From: Gallionellales bacterium 39-52-133
Lineage (GTDB): Bacteria > Pseudomonadota > Gammaproteobacteria > Burkholderiales > Gallionellaceae
Direction of reading: 5' to 3'
Assembly: GCA_002278935.1 (NCBI GenBank)
Contig: NCJL01000004.1
Location: 62,001-126,000, forward strand
DNA length: 64,000 nucleotides
Each line of letters begins with the position of its first letter. Position 1 is the stretch's first letter. Shown here one piece after another: positions 28,409 to 37,053 of this stretch. Made by a program: the position numbers and the translations under genes. The notes under the pieces are model-generated. The model searched no databases and was not told the DNA's origin. It saw only the letters and a program-made list of their open reading frames with translations.

Positions 28409-29029
28409 ATGAAAGCTGACAACGTCGCCGAATATTTGCAGCAGAATCCCGATTTTTTTGCAGAACACGCCGAGTTGCTGACGGATATTGTTATTCCACA
28501 TCCTCACGGTGGACGCACCATCTCGCTGTCAGAACGGCAGATGCTGGTGCTGCGCGAGCGCGTCAAGGATCTGGAAAAAAAGCTGTACGACTGGATGGAA
28601 ATTGCCAGGGAAAACGAAGCCCTGCAGGACAAGGTACACCAGTACACCCTGGCGCTGCTGGGTGCACATGATCTGGTCACACTGCAGGAAACGGTCACCC
28701 GCAGTTTGCGCGAAATTTTTTCTGTTCCGCATGCCGTCATGCATATCTGGGCAGAGCAGCCACCCAGTGCGGAAGTCATGACCTTTGCCGACCAGCATGC
28801 CAAACCGGTGTGTGCGCATCAGGCCGTGCATGATACTAAGTCATGGTTTGGCGAGAGTGCGGAACACCTGCGTTCGTTTGCCTACCTGCCCTTGCGCAAC
28901 GAGACTCAATCCCTCGGTTTGCTGATCCTCGCCAGCGAAGATGCGCAACGTTTCTATCCGGAAATGGGCACGGTATTCCTGCAGCGTATTGCAGAGATGG
29001 CCAGCAAAGCGGTGCAAGCGCTACAGTGA
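28409..29029 (+). CDS. DUF484 family protein (GAF-like)
   Basis: A 206-aa cytoplasmic protein of the DUF484 family, normally encoded between dapF and xerC. The N terminus has the family's VAEYLQQNPDFFAEHAELL, a helical coiled stretch follows (ERQMLVLRERVKDLEKKL), and the rest is a GAF-like domain. Its function is unknown; the conserved order suggests a link with chromosome dimer resolution or envelope growth. The stop overlaps the region just before the xerC ATG. Confidence 0.9.
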   Translation: MKADNVAEYLQQNPDFFAEHAELLTDIVIPHPHGGRTISLSERQMLVLRERVKDLEKKLYDWMEIARENEALQDKVHQYTLALLGAHDLVTLQETVTRSLREIFSVPHAVMHIWAEQPPSAEVMTFADQHAKPVCAHQAVHDTKSWFGESAEHLRSFAYLPLRNETQSLGLLILASEDAQRFYPEMGTVFLQRIAEMASKAVQALQ

Positions 29030-29030
29030 A

Positions 29031-29945
29031 ATGAAGACTAGCAGCCTGGATGCAGCGAAGCAGGACTTGCTGAACGGCTATCTTGCTTACCTCGGCAACG
29101 AGCGGCAATATTCTCCCCTTACCCTGGAAAATTATGCGCGCGATCTTAGTCAGCTTTTTAAGGCGGCGGGCGACGTGCCGTTAGCAGACCTCAAGAGTCA
29201 GCAGATCCGCCGCTTTATTGCGATGCTGCACGGGCAGGGGTTGGGCGGCAAAACCCTCGCGCGCATGCTGTCGGCCTGGCGCGGTTTTTATACCTACCTG
29301 ATCCGCGATCACAAATATTCAAGCAATCCCTGCACCGGCCTGCGCGCGCCCAAGTCACCGCGCAATTTGCCGCACACCCTGTCGCCGGATGAAGCGGTGC
29401 GTCTGGTGGATTTGCCTGTGGATGATGACGTGCTCACGCTGCGCGACAAGGCCATGTTCGAGCTGCTGTATTCCTCCGGTTTGCGTCTGGCCGAGCTGGT
29501 GGGGCTAGATCCGGAGGCACTGGATTTCAGCGATGCTTCGGTGCGCGTTACCGGCAAGGGCAACAAGACGCGCATTATTCCCTTGGGTAGCCATGCCATC
29601 AGCGCGCTGCAACAGTGGTTGCAGCAGCGCAGTACGCTGGCCAAAGAGGATGAGCCTGCGTTATTCATCAACCGCAACGGCGCACGCATCAGCGCGCGCT
29701 CGGTGCAATTGCGCATGAAGGAGTGGGGCATCAAGCAGGGGCTCAGCAGCAATGTGCACCCGCACCTGCTGCGCCATTCCTTCGCCTCGCATGTGCTGCA
29801 ATCCAGCGGCGACCTGCGCGCGGTGCAGGAAATGCTGGGTCACGCCAGTATCTCCACCACCCAGGTTTACACCCATCTCGATTTTCAGTACCTCTCCAAA
29901 ATTTACGACAGCGCGCATCCGCGTGCCAAAAAGAAAACACCATGA
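29031..29945 (+). CDS. xerC: Tyrosine recombinase XerC
   Basis: XerC works with XerD at dif sites to resolve chromosome dimers. The 304-aa product has the N-terminal SAM-like domain (LTLENYARDLSQLF) and the catalytic domain with Arg in SSGLRLAELVGL, HLLRHSFASH (His-x-x-Arg), the second His in LGHASISTTQVYTH and the nucleophile Tyr in that last motif. The ATG at 29031, one base after the DUF484 stop, is chosen over the upstream frame. The stop overlaps the next start (ATGA). Confidence 0.95.
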   Translation: MKTSSLDAAKQDLLNGYLAYLGNERQYSPLTLENYARDLSQLFKAAGDVPLADLKSQQIRRFIAMLHGQGLGGKTLARMLSAWRGFYTYLIRDHKYSSNPCTGLRAPKSPRNLPHTLSPDEAVRLVDLPVDDDVLTLRDKAMFELLYSSGLRLAELVGLDPEALDFSDASVRVTGKGNKTRIIPLGSHAISALQQWLQQRSTLAKEDEPALFINRNGARISARSVQLRMKEWGIKQGLSSNVHPHLLRHSFASHVLQSSGDLRAVQEMLGHASISTTQVYTHLDFQYLSKIYDSAHPRAKKKTP

Positions 29946-31222
29946 ACCAGAAACGTCATACCTCACACCAGCGCCGCAAAGAAAATAGCAGGCAACAAAC
30001 GACGCAAATCAAATCAGCCGTGGTGCCTTTTGCCGGCCCTAAATTATTGCTGCAAGACGGCCGAGAAAAATCCTTGCAGCGCCGCCACCCCTGGATATTT
30101 ACCGGCGCGGTAGAGCGGCTGGAAGGCAATCCGGCCAGTGGCGACACCGTGCAAGTGTGCGATGCGCAGGGCGGCTTTCTCGCGTGGGCGGCGTACAACT
30201 CGCAGTCGCAAATCTGCGCCCGCGTGTGGTCGTGGCAGGCAGATGAAAAAATAGATGCGGATTTTTTCCTGCGTAAAATTTCCAGTGCGCTAGCCGCACG
30301 CAAAGAGTTAAAACTGGACCGTCACAGCAACGGCATGCGTCTGATCCACGGCGAATCCGACGGCCTGCCCGGGCTTATCGTCGACCAGTATGCAGACGTG
30401 CTGGTGCTGCAACTCGGCAGCGCCGGTGCCGAACGCTGGCGTGAAACCTTTGCCGACGCGCTGCAGGAACTATGCAAACCGGTGTGCATCTACGAGCGCT
30501 CGGATTCCGACGGGCGCGAGCTGGAAGGCCTGCCCAAACGCAATGAAATACTGCGCGGCAAACTGCCCGAACAATTGAGCGTTACTGAAAACGGTATACG
30601 CATTGTGGTGGATGTGGCAGCCGGGCAGAAAACTGGCTTCTATTTAGACCAGCGCGACAACCGCGCGCTGATCGGCTCCCTGGCCGAGGGTCGCGATGTA
30701 CTCAACTGCTTTTGTTACACAGGTGGCTTCTCGCTGTACGCCTTGCGCGGCGGTGCGAAATCGGTGCTGTCGATAGACTCTTCTGCAGAAGCTTTGCAAC
30801 TCGCGCAGCGCAATGTGGAGTTGAACGGCCTCGATGCCAGCCGCGCCGAGTGGCAGGACAAAGATGTATTCGAGGCGCTGCGCAAACTGCGCGACCAGAA
30901 TCGCAAGTTCGATCTCATCGTGCTCGATCCGCCAAAGTTTGCACCCACTGCTGCCTTTGCCGAGAAGGCTTCGCGTGCGTACAAGGATATCAATTTGCTG
31001 GGTTTTAAACTGCTGCGTCCGGGCGGCATTCTGGCAACGTATTCCTGCTCCGGCGGTATCAGCGATGACCTGTTTCAGAAGATTATTGCGGGTGCTGCGC
31101 TGGATGCCGGTGTGGATGCGCAGATTGTGCACAAGGTGCATGCAGCGGCGGATCATCCGGTGTTGCTGAGTTTTCCGGAGGGGGCTTATTTGAAGGGGTT
31201 GGTGTTGAGGGTGGCTGGGTAA
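29942..31222 (+). CDS. 23S rRNA m5C methyltransferase, RlmI-like
   Basis: A class I SAM-dependent RNA methyltransferase of the RlmI/COG1092 family, which in E. coli makes m5C1962 of 23S rRNA. After a basic N-terminal extension (about 1-30) come a PUA domain (about 35-110, QRRHPWIFTGAVERLEG) and the Rossmann domain with the SAM motif VLNCFCYTGGFSLYAL, then VLDPPKFAPT and the TYSCSG motif with the catalytic-region Cys. The ATG at 29942 overlaps the xerC stop. The long lysine- and arginine-rich N terminus is unusual but plausible for RNA binding. Confidence 0.9.
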   Translation: MNQKRHTSHQRRKENSRQQTTQIKSAVVPFAGPKLLLQDGREKSLQRRHPWIFTGAVERLEGNPASGDTVQVCDAQGGFLAWAAYNSQSQICARVWSWQADEKIDADFFLRKISSALAARKELKLDRHSNGMRLIHGESDGLPGLIVDQYADVLVLQLGSAGAERWRETFADALQELCKPVCIYERSDSDGRELEGLPKRNEILRGKLPEQLSVTENGIRIVVDVAAGQKTGFYLDQRDNRALIGSLAEGRDVLNCFCYTGGFSLYALRGGAKSVLSIDSSAEALQLAQRNVELNGLDASRAEWQDKDVFEALRKLRDQNRKFDLIVLDPPKFAPTAAFAEKASRAYKDINLLGFKLLRPGGILATYSCSGGISDDLFQKIIAGAALDAGVDAQIVHKVHAAADHPVLLSFPEGAYLKGLVLRVAG

Positions 31223-31551
31223 AGTCAGGAATGGTCAAGATAGATAAATTCCACCATCGGGATCGTAGCGCTGTCAAACGAGATCAAGAACAAAATTTTT
31301 TTACCTCCACATAAACCACGCCTGTTATCTCAAGATAGACCGGCAGCGTTTTAGATTCACATTGATGCCATTACTTGGTGCCAACCAAGTGCAGCTTTGG
31401 TGCGCCTCCCTATACTGAATATGTCTCTTAAGCTGTAAGTTCTACTTAATTCAAAATAAAAACAAAGCGTAACCTCTTTAGAGGATGACTGGCATGGTTA
31501 TTGCTGAGTAATTTGTGAATATTACGAATATTCAAACCAGTATTACCCAGG

Positions 31552-31683
31552 ACCAATGCTGACGCACTGGTAACAGGCTCTGGCGGTGCAAAAAACACAA
31601 TGATCATGCTGACAGACTACTCAAGCGGTAACGCCATGATTATTACCAAACACGGCATTAAATCGCTAAAAGATATGAAGGGT
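31552..31683 (+). pseudogene. Fragment of a guanidine-type ABC substrate-binding protein
   Basis: The frame reads T-N-A-D-A-L-V-T-G-S-G-G-A-K and onward to K-D-M-K-G. It aligns without gaps to residues 88-128 of the intact substrate-binding protein at 37054, with 32 of 41 residues identical; many silent differences show it is an old paralogue, not a fresh duplication. No start, signal peptide or C-terminal half is present, and a stop comes ten codons after the homology ends. The rest of the 620-bp gap before the oxygenase gene holds no clear gene. Confidence 0.85.
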
Positions 31684-31845
31684 ATCGTTACTATTTCCTT
31701 ATTTTCATATTGAAATATAGCGCCTGATTTTTAGTTTGAGTTAGTTGTAAAGGTGAGTACAGGATGACCGGAATTATTATCAATAAGCTACCGTACGACC
31801 CAACTATCACCGAATAATCCGACTCCCAAAATGGTATAGAAATCG

Positions 31846-32892
31846 ATGAGTTCAAAATTTTCATTAGTGCGATACTTTAGAGATGCTGCGGGGGTAAAAC
31901 CAAACGTATTGGCCATCAGTTTTGTGATTATTGGCTATGCAGTTGGAATTGCTTGCCTGTTATCACCCGCTTGGTGGTTCAATGTGTTGGGTGTGTTGCT
32001 AACAGCTCAAACGTTGATCATCAGCGCCTATTTGTTGCATGAGTTTAGTCATTACAGTATTTTTAAAACACCGCAGCTGAACAAGCGCTGGGGCACTATC
32101 ATGAGCTGGATAAATGGTAGCTGTTACAGTACGTTTGAAGAGATTCGTAACAAGCATATGCATCATCATGTGGACCGTGCAGATGTGGTAAGTTTTGATA
32201 TTAAAAAGTTCGTGATGCACATGCCCAAGCCGTTTAAAGCGGTTGTAAAATTTTTAGAGTGGGCTTATGTACCCGCTGCCGAAATTTTAATGCATGTGTT
32301 GGTTATTACATTGCCGTTTACAACGCCACGTTGGCATCACAAGCGCTCACGCAAAGCCATCGTGTTGTTGGTGCGGGGATTGATGTTTGCAGCATTGGCT
32401 TATTACTCGCTCAAGGCAATTTTTCTCTACATATTGGCTTATTGCCTCATGCTCACGGCATTGCGTTTTGCAGATGCTTACCAGCATACTTACGATGCCT
32501 TTATAGTCAGTGACGCAGGCGATAAAGAAGACAAGTTTAAGGCTGATGGCAAGTTGCGTGACGATGTATATGAGCAAGCAAATACTTACTCAAACTTGGT
32601 ATCGGTGCATTACCCAGTTTTGAACCTGCTTTTTTTAAACTTCCCCTACCATAACGCACATCACGAAAGGCCTATTGAGCCTTGGTATAAATTGCCCGAA
32701 CTACATGAACGGCTATACGGCAAAGTCGATGCTGCAAAACCTGTTATTCCGATGTTGCAGTTACTTAAAAGTTTTCATCGCCATCGCTTAACAAGGCTGG
32801 AAAGTGACGATTACGGCACGCTGGAATTTAAGCCGGGTGGCGCTGATCACTTTATTGGCGCAGTAGGTGTTTCCTTCCTAACCGTCATATGA
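31846..32892 (+). CDS. Membrane di-iron oxygenase/desaturase-like protein A
   Basis: An integral-membrane protein (348 aa) of the fatty acid desaturase superfamily. Three histidine boxes that bind the di-iron centre are present: LLHEFSHYS, NKHMHHHVD and YHNAHHERP; an extra QHTYDAF may add a ligand. Hydrophobic stretches lie at about 22-62 and 150-215. The superfamily hydroxylates or desaturates lipids, alkanes and small molecules using O2. It is paralogous to the protein at 34624, sharing all boxes and a C-terminal VSFLT. Its stop overlaps the hydrolase start (ATGA). Lipid desaturation is not favoured by context, which is nitrogen metabolism; the substrate is unknown. Confidence 0.82.
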   Translation: MSSKFSLVRYFRDAAGVKPNVLAISFVIIGYAVGIACLLSPAWWFNVLGVLLTAQTLIISAYLLHEFSHYSIFKTPQLNKRWGTIMSWINGSCYSTFEEIRNKHMHHHVDRADVVSFDIKKFVMHMPKPFKAVVKFLEWAYVPAAEILMHVLVITLPFTTPRWHHKRSRKAIVLLVRGLMFAALAYYSLKAIFLYILAYCLMLTALRFADAYQHTYDAFIVSDAGDKEDKFKADGKLRDDVYEQANTYSNLVSVHYPVLNLLFLNFPYHNAHHERPIEPWYKLPELHERLYGKVDAAKPVIPMLQLLKSFHRHRLTRLESDDYGTLEFKPGGADHFIGAVGVSFLTVI

Positions 32893-33686
32893 CAGCAGCT
32901 CTTAAACTTTGGCCCTTACTCACGGCGACGCATCGTTACGACAAATCGCTTTCTACGCGTAATCGTGATGCAGGCAAGATGATACAAGCTCCAATATTGG
33001 CCTATCTGATAGAAACCACACAAGGCCGCATTTTGGTGGATGTGGGTTGTGATTTTTCCAAAATAAATACGCCCGCTAAAGCATCGCATTACTACAACCC
33101 GCAAACTTTTGAGTTTGGTGCGCCCGAGATGCTTGAAGAGCAGCGCTTGCCTCATTATTTTTCGCGTCTTGGATTAACCATGGCCGATGTTGATGTGGCG
33201 TTTCTGACGCACTTGCATTTTGATCATGCGGGTGGTCTGTGTGATGTATGTAATCACGAAAATTGCCGCGTGGAAGTGCATGTACAAAAAGAAGAATTGG
33301 ATGCGGCAAACTCAGGAAGTGATGTGGCATATTTTGATAATGAAGTGATTGCCCAGGCTAATTGGAAAGTAATGGACGGTGAATACGAAATAGCACCCGG
33401 TGTACGTGCTATTGCCACCCCCGGCCATACAGCTGGACATATGTCGCTATGGATAGAGTTACCTAAAGGCGCGCCCATTATTTTGGCGGGTGACGCTGCT
33501 GATTTGCAGGAAAATATCAATGATGAAATTGCCCCGGGCATATGTTGGCAAGAGAATGATGCTTTGGCGATAGAAAGCATTCGTAAACTAAAAAAAATAG
33601 CCGCTCAAGAATCTGCCAACTTGTGGCCGAATCATGATTTGAATTTTTGGCGAACACTCAAACAATTCCCGGAATTTCACGAATGA
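32889..33686 (+). CDS. Metallo-beta-lactamase-fold hydrolase
   Basis: A 265-aa MBL-fold enzyme with the metal motif THLHFDHAGG (HxHxDH), TPGHTAGHMS with the next His, AGDAADL with the bridging Asp, and a late His in LWPNHDLN. The layout is closest to AHL-lactonase-like hydrolases, which open lactones or related esters and amides; the substrate here is unknown. It is translationally coupled to oxygenase A (four-base overlap) and to the exporter downstream (ATGA), so it should act in the same pathway. Confidence 0.85.
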   Translation: MTAALKLWPLLTATHRYDKSLSTRNRDAGKMIQAPILAYLIETTQGRILVDVGCDFSKINTPAKASHYYNPQTFEFGAPEMLEEQRLPHYFSRLGLTMADVDVAFLTHLHFDHAGGLCDVCNHENCRVEVHVQKEELDAANSGSDVAYFDNEVIAQANWKVMDGEYEIAPGVRAIATPGHTAGHMSLWIELPKGAPIILAGDAADLQENINDEIAPGICWQENDALAIESIRKLKKIAAQESANLWPNHDLNFWRTLKQFPEFHE

Positions 33687-34585
33687 CAATGCGCGGAATA
33701 TTTAACTATTTGCCTGTCATTTCCATCCTGATAGGAGCGGTATGCTGGGGACTGCTTTGGATACCCTTGAAATTTTTTGCAAGTTTTGGACTCACAGGGA
33801 ATCTGATAGGAATGACCTCCTATCTTATTGTGGGTTTGGTGGCATTACCTATTGTGTGGCGACAGCGAAAAATATGGCGCGCTGAATTTAACTTGCTGCT
33901 ATTAATCGGGATTTCATTTGGCCTGGGTAATGTCGCATTTAATGCAGCGTTAATGCAAGGCGAAGTGGTAAGAGTCATGTTGTTGTTTTATCTTCTGCCC
34001 GCCTGGGGCGCATTAGGCGGCGTTTTAATACTCAAAGAAAAATTGAGTAAACGACGCTATATTGCAATCGCTTTGTCGCTGGCTGGCGTGTTTGTCATTA
34101 TGGGCGGCACTACCGTGTTTAGTCAGCCGTTTTCTACGGTGGATATTCTTTCTCTTGCGGCTGGTTTTTGTTTCTCTATAGCGGTAGTAAGCAACAAGAA
34201 GGCAGTGCAAATCCCCTTGGCGAGTCGTGCACTCGTGCCTTTTATTTTTTGCCCACCGCTTGCCTTTCTAGGGAATTATCTTGCGCCCACGCCCATGCCT
34301 GAATTGGGACTAAGCATATGGATATTGTTAGTCGTTTTTGCTTTCATTTGGTTATTTGGCGCCACCGTATTTAGTACCTATGGGTTTGCCAAGGTGGAAG
34401 CAAGCAGAGCTTCAATTTTGCAGGTAACAGAGTTGTTTGTGGCTATTGTTACCGCCACCCTGATAGGCGGTGAAATACTTGGGATCAAAGAATATATTGG
34501 TGGCGCGCTAATAGTGATTGCAACCCTATTGGAAGCGATGCCTGCGGAGCTTGCTCAAGAAAATAAATCTATTAAAAGTACATGA
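33683..34585 (+). CDS. EamA/DMT superfamily transporter
   Basis: A ten-helix permease (300 aa) with two EamA repeats, one around residues 8-140 and one around 150-290. Members of this family move small metabolites, amino acids or toxic amines, often outward. The ATG at 33683 overlaps the stop of the MBL gene and is chosen over the frame opening at 33647. It is the third gene of a tight cassette between two oxygenase paralogues; export of a toxic intermediate or uptake of substrate are both possible. Confidence 0.85.
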   Translation: MTMRGIFNYLPVISILIGAVCWGLLWIPLKFFASFGLTGNLIGMTSYLIVGLVALPIVWRQRKIWRAEFNLLLLIGISFGLGNVAFNAALMQGEVVRVMLLFYLLPAWGALGGVLILKEKLSKRRYIAIALSLAGVFVIMGGTTVFSQPFSTVDILSLAAGFCFSIAVVSNKKAVQIPLASRALVPFIFCPPLAFLGNYLAPTPMPELGLSIWILLVVFAFIWLFGATVFSTYGFAKVEASRASILQVTELFVAIVTATLIGGEILGIKEYIGGALIVIATLLEAMPAELAQENKSIKST

Positions 34586-34623
34586 ATACATGTACTCGTA
34601 TCATTTAATGATGAGGAGATCAA

Positions 34624-35634
34624 ATGATCATACATCTTTTCAAGAGCAAATCCGGATTCATCTATAACAGCCTTGCCCTGCTATATATTGTGCTCGCTTA
34701 CGTGCTGGGCTTTGCCGGGCTATTCAGTGAGCACTGGGGTTTGCAACTATTGTCAACTTTGATTTTGGCGCACAGCCTCATTATTTCATCCTACATGCTG
34801 CATGAATGTGCGCACAATACGGTGATGAAACTTAACGAGCACAATGCCAGGCTGGGTCGCTTGTTGATGTGGGTGAACGGCAGTTGTTACGGTCAGTATG
34901 AAGATATACGCTACAAACATTTTCGCCATCATGTGGAAAATGGTGACCTGTGCTGGTTTGAATACCGCCCCTGGTTACAGAAGCATCCCTACGTGTTGAA
35001 AGCGGTGTTGCTGCTGGAGTACCTCTACATTCCTGCGCATGAAGTGCTCATGCATGCTGTGCTGGTGTTTGGCTCCTTTGTTATTCCACAACGCAAATCA
35101 CAACGCTTGCACAATCTCACCGTCATTGCGGTGCGCGGCACTTTATATGCGCTGCTACTCTGGTTTTATCCTGTCGTGGCACTGCTTTATGCTGTTGCCT
35201 ACATGCTCATGATGGTTGTGCTGCGATTTATGGATAATTTGCAGCACGACTATGGCGGCACGCATACCTTGTTTGACAAGACACCGCTGCAACAAAAGGG
35301 CGATAAGGTATATGAGCAGACACATACCTTCAGTAATCCATTGTCCACTCAGTATGTCTGGCTAAATTTACTGGTGCTCAATTTCGGTTTTCATAATGCC
35401 CATCATGCCAAACCCATCACGCCCTGGTTCGAACTTCCGGCATTGCACCATCAATTATTTGGCGAGAATACCCAAAGCATTATCCCGTTTATGGCGCAAT
35501 GGCAATGCTATTCCCGATACAGGGTCAAGCGTGTCATGCAGGATGAAGATATCGATGCTGCAAGTTTTTTAAATGATGCTAAAAAAGGCCAGACTGCAGG
35601 CATTAATGCCGTCTCATTTCTAACCGCATTTTAG
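34624..35634 (+). CDS. Membrane di-iron oxygenase/desaturase-like protein B
   Basis: Second member of the desaturase superfamily in the cassette (336 aa). Histidine boxes: MLHECAHNT, YKHFRHHVE and FHNAHHAKP, with the accessory LQHDYGG. It aligns with protein A along its length, including NGSCY before box two, and both C termini end with a SFLT-type motif. GAGGAG lies just before the ATG. Two complete active sites suggest either two successive oxygenations or a two-subunit oxygenase; neither can be decided from sequence. Confidence 0.82.
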   Translation: MIIHLFKSKSGFIYNSLALLYIVLAYVLGFAGLFSEHWGLQLLSTLILAHSLIISSYMLHECAHNTVMKLNEHNARLGRLLMWVNGSCYGQYEDIRYKHFRHHVENGDLCWFEYRPWLQKHPYVLKAVLLLEYLYIPAHEVLMHAVLVFGSFVIPQRKSQRLHNLTVIAVRGTLYALLLWFYPVVALLYAVAYMLMMVVLRFMDNLQHDYGGTHTLFDKTPLQQKGDKVYEQTHTFSNPLSTQYVWLNLLVLNFGFHNAHHAKPITPWFELPALHHQLFGENTQSIIPFMAQWQCYSRYRVKRVMQDEDIDAASFLNDAKKGQTAGINAVSFLTAF

Positions 35635-35708
35635 GCTTAAGTAACAGGACGAATTTAGCCCTGACCCTTACAATTCTTATAAGTATTACCAATGCAAAAG
35701 GTAGCACC

Positions 35709-36680
35709 ATGCACTTACGTGAACTGATAAAAAGCCATGCGCAAGCTAAACCCGCTGGCGTGCCGGACTGGATGCTGGGATTTTTTAAACGCTATTCTAT
35801 TAGCTTTGCCAATGGCTTAAGCGACACCAATACGCATGTCTGCTGGTTGCAAAGCCGCAACTTTACAATTGACTTGCGCCTGCCCATTGAAATAGATCAG
35901 GTATTGGCCAAGCCTCTGATCGATTACAGCGCTCAGGAGCTGCAACAGTTTGCCAACTATGAGGGTTGGTTGGCTACATCGGTATGGGATGGCAGGATGC
36001 TGAGCTGGTGTGACACGGATATTTCTCTGCAATTGCATAACCGTTGGACTGAGCCTGCCATTTTAAAACGCGTTGGTAACTGCATGGTGGAGTTTTGCCC
36101 CAGCGATGTTTATGTGGAAGACTGGCGCCTGCAACCTTCAGCACCCGGTCCGCTGGTCGGGCTCAAACTGCTGGTGGAACGCGAACTGGCAAGCGGCAGA
36201 GTGCGCCATACGGGAGGGGGTTTGATCGTTTGCGGTGATTATGCCGGTCTCGTGCTAGGCCGTGCCAAGCCGCTATCAAATCCTGCGGGTAAGCCGCTTA
36301 AAATGCTGGTGGCCGAGGCCGCAGGTGATGCAGCAGCGTTATCCCATCTTTTTGCTATTGAGACCTCCGTTGCCAAAGGTTGCCTCGATACAGGATTTGA
36401 GGTTGCCTATTCCACGCACGCCCACCTGCTGAAAACACAGTTATTTCCGCTCGATGGCTTCGAATATCCGGTACAGGATGCTGATTATGAAGCCGAGGGC
36501 GCGATGCTCATACGACAAACGCTGGAAATAGATGGCATCGTCTGTGTCAGATTATTCACCATAGATACACTGGAAGCCCAACTGGATTTTGCACAAACTA
36601 GCGCTACGACTGCAGAGGCAGCAGCCTGGTTCGACAGTGAATCCCCTACGCTCACGCGGTATACCAAGGTGCTGGTCTAG
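35709..36680 (+). CDS. Uncharacterised protein of the oxygenase cassette
   Basis: A soluble 323-aa protein that I cannot name. The N-terminal part has the pattern T-x-V-x-W-L-Q-S-R-N-F-x-I-D-L-R-L-P, then EGWLATSVWDGRMLSWCD, which looks like a beta-barrel (lipocalin-like) family seen in proteobacterial genomes without assigned function. There is no signal peptide, membrane helix or obvious catalytic motif. It follows oxygenase B by 74 bp in the same direction and ends 70 bp before the NtrC-type site of the next operon, so it closes the cassette. Confidence 0.65.
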   Translation: MHLRELIKSHAQAKPAGVPDWMLGFFKRYSISFANGLSDTNTHVCWLQSRNFTIDLRLPIEIDQVLAKPLIDYSAQELQQFANYEGWLATSVWDGRMLSWCDTDISLQLHNRWTEPAILKRVGNCMVEFCPSDVYVEDWRLQPSAPGPLVGLKLLVERELASGRVRHTGGGLIVCGDYAGLVLGRAKPLSNPAGKPLKMLVAEAAGDAAALSHLFAIETSVAKGCLDTGFEVAYSTHAHLLKTQLFPLDGFEYPVQDADYEAEGAMLIRQTLEIDGIVCVRLFTIDTLEAQLDFAQTSATTAEAAAWFDSESPTLTRYTKVLV

Positions 36681-36719
36681 TACGGCTATCGGACTGCTGC
36701 GTGTAGCTGTAATTTATTC

Positions 36720-36765
36720 GCACCTTTGTGAGGCAGGGTCTTTTTCCATGGCACATTAGCAGTGC
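36720..36765 (+). promoter_or_regulatory. NtrC-type enhancer sites
   Basis: GCAC-N7-GTGC at 36751-36765 is a perfect match to the NtrC palindrome core. A second, imperfect copy (GCAC-N7-AGGC, 36720-36734) lies 31 bp upstream, three helical turns away. They sit about 72 bp before the -24 element of the sigma-54 promoter. NtrC binding is inference from the match and spacing. Confidence 0.68.
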
Positions 36766-36827
36766 ATGCGGGCATTGACAGTATTTTTAATCCGGATATT
36801 TCTCTTTAACATCAATTAGATTTTTTG

Positions 36828-36846
36828 TTGGCATAGTTTTTGCTTT
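36828..36846 (+). promoter_or_regulatory. Sigma-54 promoter of the guanidine transporter operon
   Basis: TTGGCATAGTTTTTGCTTT carries the invariant GG and GC separated by exactly 10 bp, as in -24/-12 promoters (TGGCAC/TTGCT). Transcription would start about 36855-36860, just before the riboswitch. An overlapping sigma-70 reading (TTGGCA-16-TAATAT) exists, but the second guanidine operon shares only the sigma-54 features. Confidence 0.72.
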
Positions 36847-36858
36847 TAATAATATCGA

Positions 36859-37020
36859 GAGGGGTAGCTAAGTAGTTACCGCTGTCGTAATGGAAGCTAG
36901 GGTTCCGGTTCCGCCGTTTGGAATGTCTGGTCCGAGAGTTTCCGGCTTCGTTTCAGGACGAAGCTCCACGGAGGGATAAAAGCCCGGGAGGTCGCGATCG
37001 GTGGTCGCAGCGCTCTCTCG
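36859..37020 (+). ncRNA. Guanidine-I (ykkC) riboswitch 1
   Basis: The conserved core covers about 36894-36991: CTAGGGTTCCG, then CTGGTCCGAGAG, a variable hairpin, and CCACGGAGGGATAAAAGCCC-GGGAG. These are the class I guanidine riboswitch signatures. CGAGAG near 36856 can pair with CTCTCG at 37015-37020, which may close or compete with the aptamer. No clear U-run terminator follows, so control may be of translation or by a weak terminator. It precedes the ABC transporter gene at 37054. Confidence 0.93.
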
Positions 37021-37053
37021 AATACTTTTAACTTATCTTAAGGAGCTACGGTC

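Noticed and set aside
31377..31407. Possible sigma-54 or NtrC site before the oxygenase cassette (TTGGTGCC and TTTGGTGCG)
   Set aside because: The GG-to-GC spacing is wrong and the half-sites are direct, not inverted, so neither motif is met; the cassette's own promoter remains unidentified.
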